NCBI GenBank assembly: GCA_031425155.1
Contig: JANPIV010000048.1
Coordinates: 1-64,000 of the forward strand
Length of the DNA: 64,000 nt
Direction of reading: 5' to 3'
Source: M3007 sp031425155
Lineage (GTDB): Bacteria; Bacteroidota; Bacteroidia; Chitinophagales; Saprospiraceae
Shown here: positions 58,634-64,000 of the stretch, piece by piece
How the letters are laid out: every line of letters begins with the position of its first letter
Position numbering within the stretch: position 1 is the stretch's first letter
The notes under the pieces: generated by a model
The model's input: only the letters and a program-made list of their open reading frames with translations
Database searches by the model: none
Told to the model about the DNA's origin: nothing
Program-made: the position numbers and the translations under genes

Positions 58634-61372
58634 GTGAAAAAATCACCCCGCAAATATCGGTTTTTCTTTCAAATTGCTGCGCTGCTCTTCTGTGGTTTCC
58701 TCCACGCGCAAACGCCCGACTCCACTTTGTCGCCCGTTTCGTCCAGATTGCGGGAGATCAGCAACGATACCCTGCCTCCGGGAGCAGTGGATTCTGTGGC
58801 CGTAGATTCGGCCATCGTGGATTTCAGCAAAGTTAAAATATCGAAAGAAGGGCTGGACGATGTGGTGGAATACGGAGCCAAAGACTCCATGTGGTTTGAT
58901 GTAAAAAATAAACGCCTGCACCTGTACGGGCAAGCCACCGTGAAATATACGACGCTGGACATTCAGGCGGGTTATATTCTGTTGGACTATGCTAAAAACG
59001 AAGTTCTCGCCGAATCATTTCCCGATTCATCCGGTACACTGGCAGGTTATCCTAAATTCAAGAGCACCGATCAGGAGTTTGAGGCCAACCGCCTCCGGTT
59101 CAATTTTAAGACCAAAAAAGGCATTATTTACGAGGCCCGCACCAAACAGGAGGACTTGTATATTCTAGGGGAACGCTCCAAATTCGTTGGCACTCCCACG
59201 GGCGACTCCACCAATAGCCAGCGCAACACTATTTTTAATGAAAATTCGCTGCTGACCACCTGCGATCTGCCCCACCCGCATTACGGCATTCGCGCTAAAA
59301 AACTGAAAGTCATCCCCGATGTAATGGTCATCACTGGCCCCGCACATTTGGAATTAGGAGGCGTGCCGACCCCGCTGGTGCTGCCCTTTGGCTTTTTCCC
59401 CATCAGCAAAAATCGTCGCGCCGGCCTGATCATTCCCCGCGATTTTGAGTTTGCACGGATTGAAGGCCTGGGGGTCAAGGATTTTGGCTGGTACCAGCCG
59501 ATCAGCGAGCACATGGATGCCAAGCTGCTGTTTAATGTCTATACGAGCGGTTCCTGGGGCACGGCGGCTACCTTGCGCTACAATCGCAAATATCACTACG
59601 ATGGCAATTTTTATAGTGATTACAACACCCGCGTTTCGGAGGATCAGTTTGCCAATAAAATAAAAAATAAATCTTTCAGCATTCGCTGGACCCATCAGCA
59701 AGACCCGAAAGCCAACCCGACCCGGCGGTTTGGCGGCAGCATGAATATTGAGACCAACCGCAACCAAAACCGGAACCGGAATGACTACCTAAGCGTGTAT
59801 CAGAACTCGCTGAGTTCCAACCTGAATTATTCGCAGACTTTTCCGGGCAAGCCCTACACCCTCACCGCTGGCCTGAGTCACTCGCAGAATACGCAGACCC
59901 GCGAAATGACGATCAGTTTTCCCAACGTCAATTTTAATATGCAGCGGGTTTATCCTTTTAGGAGGAAGGAAAGCGACGGCACGGAAAAGTGGTACGAAAA
60001 ACTTTCACTGACTTACAGTTCGTCACTGCAAAACACTGTGCGGGTACCCGATACGCTGCTGTTCACCAAAACGACGCTTCGCAATGCGCGTATCGGTATT
60101 CAGCACCGGGCCAGCACGGATTATACTTTTAAATTATTCAAATACATAAATATAGCCCCCCGAATCAATTATGAAGAGAATTGGTACCCCTACACTATTA
60201 ATCGGGAACTGTTGAAAGAAGATAGTTTGGTGTATGATACCATCGAACAAGAGGGCGCAAGGTTCATTGTGCTGGATAGTACGGCCTCGCGATTTGGGAA
60301 GGTGCGTACCACCCGCGATTATGGTTTCAAGACCTTCCGCACGTTCGATGCAGGTGCTTCGGCTAACACGACGCTGTTTTTTACCCGTCAATTCAAGAAA
60401 GGCTGGTTCCGGGGTTTTCGGCATAAGATCACGCCTTCGGTCAGTATTGGCGTTGGGCCCGATTTCACCGAGCCCAGATATGCCCGGTATTTTGGTACCT
60501 ATGCGACTACCTCCCGCGCTGGTTACGGCGACACACTGAACTATAGCGTTTTCGATGACGGTATTTATGGCAAACCCAGTTACAACCCCCGCCAGGTAGC
60601 CCTTGGGTATAGCCTGGGCAATGTGCTCGAATTCAAACACCGGGTACGGCGCGATAGTACTGGGGAATCGAGACCGGATAAAAAGGTGACGCTGTTCAAT
60701 AACCTGACTTTTTCGGGCAATTACAGCCTCACCGCCGATACCCTGCGCTGGAGTTTGATCACTACGGGCGGTTCTTTTCGGCTATTCAAAGGCGTCACGA
60801 ATATCAACTGGGGGGTCTCTTTCGATCCCTACATCAGCGATGCCAGAGGCCGACGTATCAATAAGTTTGCCCTGCAAGAACAGCGCAAACTGGTGCGACT
60901 GACCAATTTGAATTTTCAATTCAACACCGGTTTTACCATCAGCCAAATTCGGAAAGCCTTGGAAAAAAAGGGCAGTTCCAATACCACGGCTGCGGTACAC
61001 GATGACCTGATTGGCTGGTTCGACAATTTCCGGGTGAGCCACAATATTTCCTTTACCCGCCGACTGATTCCCACCGGCTATGGCACCACCCGCGATACAT
61101 TGGCAGTCAGTGGCAACAATATCAGCGTCAATGGCAGTATCCAGCTCAATTCCAAGTGGGCGATTGATCTGAATAACATCAGTTACGATCTGGTATCTAA
61201 AAGGATTGTTTATCCTGATCTGGGCATCACCCGCGATCTGCACTGCTGGCAAATGAGCCTGAGCTGGCAGCCCACGCGCGGCACCTATTTTTTCACCATT
61301 AATGTGAAACCCGGAACGCTGGAATTCCTGAAATTGCCGTATCAGAAGAATATTTTTGATGCGCGGTTGTAA
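58634..61372 (+). CDS. LPS assembly protein LptD-like outer membrane protein
   Basis: LptD inserts lipopolysaccharide into the outer leaflet. The 912-aa protein uses GTG 58634 (MKKSPRKYRFFFQIAALLFCGFLHAQ signal). It has an OstA-like N-terminal domain (DSMWFDVKNKRLHLYGQATVKYTTLDIQAGYILLDYAKNEVLA), then ICDLPHPHYGIRAKKLKVIPDVMVITGPAHLELGGVPTPLVLPFGFFP as in LptD proteins, and a long barrel region. The lptE partner is elsewhere. Its divergent neighbour is the amidase, and MlaD is downstream of that, an arrangement common in this phylum. Confidence 0.9.
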   Translation: MKKSPRKYRFFFQIAALLFCGFLHAQTPDSTLSPVSSRLREISNDTLPPGAVDSVAVDSAIVDFSKVKISKEGLDDVVEYGAKDSMWFDVKNKRLHLYGQATVKYTTLDIQAGYILLDYAKNEVLAESFPDSSGTLAGYPKFKSTDQEFEANRLRFNFKTKKGIIYEARTKQEDLYILGERSKFVGTPTGDSTNSQRNTIFNENSLLTTCDLPHPHYGIRAKKLKVIPDVMVITGPAHLELGGVPTPLVLPFGFFPISKNRRAGLIIPRDFEFARIEGLGVKDFGWYQPISEHMDAKLLFNVYTSGSWGTAATLRYNRKYHYDGNFYSDYNTRVSEDQFANKIKNKSFSIRWTHQQDPKANPTRRFGGSMNIETNRNQNRNRNDYLSVYQNSLSSNLNYSQTFPGKPYTLTAGLSHSQNTQTREMTISFPNVNFNMQRVYPFRRKESDGTEKWYEKLSLTYSSSLQNTVRVPDTLLFTKTTLRNARIGIQHRASTDYTFKLFKYINIAPRINYEENWYPYTINRELLKEDSLVYDTIEQEGARFIVLDSTASRFGKVRTTRDYGFKTFRTFDAGASANTTLFFTRQFKKGWFRGFRHKITPSVSIGVGPDFTEPRYARYFGTYATTSRAGYGDTLNYSVFDDGIYGKPSYNPRQVALGYSLGNVLEFKHRVRRDSTGESRPDKKVTLFNNLTFSGNYSLTADTLRWSLITTGGSFRLFKGVTNINWGVSFDPYISDARGRRINKFALQEQRKLVRLTNLNFQFNTGFTISQIRKALEKKGSSNTTAAVHDDLIGWFDNFRVSHNISFTRRLIPTGYGTTRDTLAVSGNNISVNGSIQLNSKWAIDLNNISYDLVSKRIVYPDLGITRDLHCWQMSLSWQPTRGTYFFTINVKPGTLEFLKLPYQKNIFDARL

Positions 61373-61418
61373 AGACCGCTGCTTGTCCTGCGAGGAAATT
61401 CCCAAGCCTGTGGGTTTT

Positions 61419-61733
61419 TTACATCAACCCGAACATCTTTGCATATTTCAGCATTTCCCCCGGATTGCTGATCTTGAGTTTGCCGGTCATCATGGCCATC
61501 ATCGGGTTCAGGTCGCCGGAAATGAGTTTGGAAAAATTATCCGCGCTGGTGCTGACTTTACAGGAAGGATCGCCGGTAAGGCCCTCGCTGACGTCCATTT
61601 TTCCATCGTTTATTTGTACGGTGTATTGCCCCGAACCGTCCACATCAAAATGAAACAGGGTCGAAACGCCTTCCACGGCTTCGGGCTGCACCTTGGCGGG
61701 CAGGGCATACAGAAATTCTTTGACGTCAATCAT
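61419..61733 (-). CDS. SCP2 sterol-binding domain protein
   Basis: Starting at ATG 61733 the 104-aa protein matches the SCP2 pattern: TLFHFDVDGSGQYTVQINDGK, GDPSCKVSTSADNFSKLISGDLNPMMAMMTGKLKISNP and a C-terminal helix MLKYAKMFGLM. Bacterial SCP2 domains bind lipophilic molecules; no partner is known here. It is divergent from the GDPD gene. Confidence 0.92.
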   Translation of the reverse strand: MIDVKEFLYALPAKVQPEAVEGVSTLFHFDVDGSGQYTVQINDGKMDVSEGLTGDPSCKVSTSADNFSKLISGDLNPMMAMMTGKLKISNPGEMLKYAKMFGLM

Positions 61734-61833
61734 AGTTATAGTTTTGGTTGAGAATGTTTGAAAACGTTGAGGGTGTTGAGAAGGTTTAGATTGCTGAGAG
61801 GGTCGAGAAAAGGGAAATACTAACGCAGCCATA

Positions 61834-61905
61834 CCCATTGCCCACATTTATCATATTGCCCACATTCATCCCATTGACCACATTAACTCCATTGACCACA
61901 TTCAT
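61834..61905. repeat. Four tandem 18-bp direct repeats in a divergent intergenic region
   Basis: Four uninterrupted units of 18 bp: cccattgcccacatttat, catattgcccacattcat, cccattgaccacattaac and tccattgaccacattcat. They fill 61834-61905 exactly, between the divergent SCP2 and GDPD genes and about 11 bp upstream of a -33 element at 61916. They could be operator repeats or a plain tandem-repeat array. Confidence 0.75.
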
Positions 61906-61915
61906 AAACTTCACC

Positions 61916-61944
61916 TTGCCTTAACCTGCCAGTCCCTACTTTCG
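61916..61944 (+). promoter_or_regulatory. Candidate promoter for the GDPD gene
   Basis: TTG at 61916-61918, an 18-nt spacer, and TACTTTCG at 61937-61944, matching the Bacteroidota -33/-7 pattern with one -7 mismatch. It lies 27 nt upstream of ATG 61971 and directly downstream of the four 18-bp tandem repeats. Confidence 0.5.
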
Positions 61945-61970
61945 CCCAAAGGTAAAATCACATTTCGAAA

Positions 61971-62894
61971 ATGACAGGGCAAAAACTTCTCGTTCCGTTT
62001 CTTTGGCTGATGTTCGCCGCACTTCCTTTTTTTGCTTGCAAATCCGCTCTGAAAAACGAGCCTATTACCCCCCGCACCGGCTTCGACTGGCAGGGCCATC
62101 GGGGCTGCCGGGGCCTGATGCCGGAAAACTCGCTGCCCGCTTTCCTGCACGCGCTGGATTTCCCGGAGGTGGTCACGCTGGAGTTAGACCTAGCCGTTTC
62201 TAAAGATAATCAGTTGATTGTCAGCCATGAGCCGTGGTTCAATCCGGCCATTTGCCTCGCGCCGGGCGGCGATTCCATTTCCCCGCGCGACGCCGAAAAG
62301 AACCTGATTTATCAGTTTACCGTCCCGGAAATTCGCGCTTTCGACTGTGGCCGCCTCGGCAATCCGCGTTTTCCGCAACAGCAAAAGCAATCCACCTACA
62401 AGCCCACCCTCGCCGAAGTGGTGACCGCCGTGCGCGCCAAAGCAGGCGGACGCACCCTCCGCTGGAACATCGAGATCAAAAGTCAGCCCGGGTGGGACGG
62501 CCTGCGCCACCCGCCTGTGGAAGAATTTGCCCGCCTGACCATTGCAGAATTAAAAAAACTGGGCCTCGAAAAAGATGCCACCGTGCAGTCGTTTGATGTG
62601 CGCGCTTTGCAAGCCATGCACCGCCAGGCACCCAATATTCAGTTGGCCTTTCTCATCGAAAATGTCTGGGGAATGAAGACGAATCTGAAAAAACTTGGCT
62701 TCACCCCACAGATATACAGCCCGTATTACCAGTTGGTCTCCAAAAAACTGGTGCGTAATTGCCACGCAAAAAATATCCAGGTTATTCCCTGGACGGTAAA
62801 TGATGTGGCTGCTATGCGCGGCATGATCCAGTTGGGCGTGGATGGGATTATCACAGACTATCCCAATTTGATTCAGGAAGTGGGCAAGAAGTAA
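61971..62894 (+). CDS. Lipoprotein glycerophosphodiester phosphodiesterase
   Basis: The 307-aa protein has a lipoprotein signal (MTGQKLLVPFLWLMFAALPFFAC) and the GDPD domain: WQGHRGCRGLMPENSLPAF with the catalytic His and metal ligands, VTLELDLAVSKDNQLIVSHEPWF, KPTLAEVV and NIEIKSQPG. The second acid/base region is QVIPWTVNDVAAMRGMIQLGVDGIITDYP. It should hydrolyse glycerophosphodiesters in the envelope. A candidate promoter and 18-bp repeats precede it. Confidence 0.93.
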   Translation: MTGQKLLVPFLWLMFAALPFFACKSALKNEPITPRTGFDWQGHRGCRGLMPENSLPAFLHALDFPEVVTLELDLAVSKDNQLIVSHEPWFNPAICLAPGGDSISPRDAEKNLIYQFTVPEIRAFDCGRLGNPRFPQQQKQSTYKPTLAEVVTAVRAKAGGRTLRWNIEIKSQPGWDGLRHPPVEEFARLTIAELKKLGLEKDATVQSFDVRALQAMHRQAPNIQLAFLIENVWGMKTNLKKLGFTPQIYSPYYQLVSKKLVRNCHAKNIQVIPWTVNDVAAMRGMIQLGVDGIITDYPNLIQEVGKK

Positions 62895-63028
62895 ATTTGA
62901 GTGCGTGATAAAATCGGGGCATTACAGCAGCACCCTGTTCGGCTCGTTTTATAATGGGCCTTTCCCGCGTCGAACAGGGTTCGACGATACATGAAAGCCC
63001 CCAATTTTATCACGCACTCGTTAAATTT
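62893..63028. repeat. Palindrome between GDPD and GNAT genes
   Basis: The outer arms aaatttgagtgcgtgataaa (from 62893) and tttatcacgcactcgttaaattt (to 63028) are complementary. The interior has a second inverted pair (cctgttcggctcg / cgtcgaacagg). The left arm overlaps the GDPD stop codon, so it is another palindromic element inserted at a gene end. Confidence 0.82.
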
Positions 63029-63043
63029 GAATAAAAACAGATT

Positions 63044-63607
63044 TTGGAAAAACTAAATATCACGACGGAACGACTGCAAATCAGAAATCTTCAAGCCACC
63101 GACCTGGAAGATTTCTATATTTATCGTTCCAACCCTGAAGTTACAAAATACCAGGGGTTTGATGTCATGACAATAGAACAAGCCACAGCATTTATAGAAA
63201 AAAATATATACAAACTATTCGGCAAAGCCGGGGAATGGGTGCAATATGGTCTTGAAGATAAATCCACGCGTAAAATAGTAGGCGACTGCGCCATTAAACT
63301 AGATAGTAGTGATATTAGAATCGCCGAAATAGGCATTACCATTTCCCATTTGGCCCAAAAAAATGGTTATGCCAAAGAGGCAATGTCTGGTATTTTGGCT
63401 TTTTTATTTGATGAAAAACAAATACACCGGGTCGTCGAAACGGTAGATGCGGAAAATATTGCTTCTGCTAATTTAATGCGTAGTCTGGGATTCAGGCAAG
63501 AAGGGCATTTTATCGAGAATATATTCTTTAAAGGCAAGTGGGGCAGTGAATTTCAATTTGCTATGCTAAAACGCGAATGGGACGATAAGAAAATAAAAGG
63601 CAAATAA
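63044..63607 (+). CDS. GNAT-family N-acetyltransferase
   Basis: The 187-aa protein starts with TTG 63044 (no good ATG before residue 42). It has the RimJ/RimL-type pattern: TTERLQIRNLQATDLEDFYIYRSNPEV, the acetyl-CoA loop NGYAKEAMSGILAFLFDEKQIHRVVETVDAENIASANLMRSLGFRQEG. Substrate unknown; the acceptor may be a ribosomal protein or a small molecule. It lies downstream of the palindrome at 62893. Confidence 0.88.
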   Translation: MEKLNITTERLQIRNLQATDLEDFYIYRSNPEVTKYQGFDVMTIEQATAFIEKNIYKLFGKAGEWVQYGLEDKSTRKIVGDCAIKLDSSDIRIAEIGITISHLAQKNGYAKEAMSGILAFLFDEKQIHRVVETVDAENIASANLMRSLGFRQEGHFIENIFFKGKWGSEFQFAMLKREWDDKKIKGK

Positions 63608-63815
63608 GCAAATAAGGCAAAAAGGCAACGAGCAAGTACAGAGAGAATCATCTCAACTTGTGTTTTATAACATTGATAATCAAATTTTTGTATAATTCAA
63701 GAGGGCCAGTATTTAATAATATACTTGAACAAATATTTTACTTCGGCGTTCATTATGACCAGACGCGGGATTTTGCGTTACTCCATTTGCATATTGCTTT
63801 TTTGCCTTTTGATTT

Positions 63816-64000
63816 ATGTCCATTCGCATTATTCCCATAGCCCAGCAAGGTTCTGGCGCTTTCAATGGCGGCGAGATCATCGAAAATAAACCCATCGGTT
63901 TTCCGAAGGATCATTCCACGGTGCGCCCCTATTCCAACCTGTTTTACTGGGCCCATGCCAAAGCCGTGACAGATAGCACCATTGGTTTGCATCCGCATCA
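63816..64000 (+). CDS. Pirin family protein, 5' part (truncated by the window end)
   Basis: An open frame runs from ATG 63816 to the window end: MSIRIIPIAQQGSGAFNGGE, then STVRPYSNLFYWAHAKAV and IGLHPH. The RPYSNLFYW and HPH motifs are characteristic of the pirin N-terminal cupin, where the HPH histidines help bind Fe. The preceding 35 nt are the dispersed repeat ctccatttgcatattgcttt, so the gene starts directly at a repeat. The remainder lies outside the window. Confidence 0.85.
   Translation, partial: MSIRIIPIAQQGSGAFNGGEIIENKPIGFPKDHSTVRPYSNLFYWAHAKAVTDSTIGLHPH

Noticed and set aside
61834..61905. CRISPR array
   Set aside because: Units are contiguous 18-bp repeats without spacers, so it is a tandem repeat, not CRISPR.

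Overview
The window is a chromosomal segment of a Bacteroidota bacterium, probably of the Saprospiria/Chitinophagia side (inference). The evidence is: secreted proteins ending in type IX secretion sorting domains (type A at 14448-17420, 21793-27288 and 36672-38027; a gliding-motility-type C-terminus at 53295-54935), HYR-repeat adhesin architecture, a hybrid two-component sensor with an AraC output, PorT-like barrels, the amidase/MlaD/LptD envelope group, promoters of the TTG-N18/19-TAnnTTTG type, and a tmRNA tag ending AMAA. No rRNA operon, CRISPR array or intact insertion sequence was seen.

Layout. 234-630 is ssrA (tmRNA). 631 to about 8930 looks like a genomic island at the ssrA 3' end: the last 17 nt of the gene and 20 nt of its downstream flank recur at 8915-8931 and 8986-9005. 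The island carries a type I restriction-modification operon (hsdM, an NmFic-type Fic adenylyltransferase, hsdS, hsdR), several long palindromes, a 56-aa membrane peptide and a lipoprotein, but no integrase. 9051-14062 holds a PepSY-like secreted protein, a TonB-dependent-receptor-like barrel and an OmpR-type two-component pair. 14448-27288 holds two very large repetitive secreted proteins either side of a 1332-aa hybrid sensor/AraC regulator.

27698-36491 is a sugar-acid catabolic operon best read as L-rhamnose (or L-fucose) degradation: IlvD/Edd dehydratase, SMP-30 lactonase, FAH-family hydrolase, two SDR dehydrogenases, RhaT symporter and a bifunctional rhamnulose-1-phosphate aldolase/SDR. 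Together the first five can oxidise a 6-deoxyhexose to pyruvate plus lactate without phosphorylation; the last enzyme belongs to the phosphorylated route, whose isomerase and kinase are not in the window. 36672-39570 has a secreted S51 peptidase, a small barrel, and a HEPN-motif protein abutting tRNA-Arg(TCT). 40044-51721 is mixed housekeeping: SulP transporter, uracil-DNA glycosylase, S4 RNA-binding protein, lipocalin-like lipoprotein, PPK2, DUF58, a soluble multi-PAS histidine kinase and DinB. 51908-61372 is mainly cell envelope: LysM/amidase, a sorted PKD protein, methyltransferase, MlaD, amidase with SPOR-like tail, and LptD. 61419-64000 has SCP2, a glycerophosphodiesterase, a GNAT acetyltransferase and the start of a pirin.

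The most striking cross-cutting signal is a dense population of palindromic repeats. At least two long families occur twice (5245/57071 and 6982/47609), many other palindromes sit singly between genes, and several lie in frame inside coding sequence (the hybrid sensor, the aldolase/dehydrogenase, and a repeat-like insert in hsdM). This resembles the in-frame palindromic elements known from Rickettsia and is the best candidate here for something undescribed.
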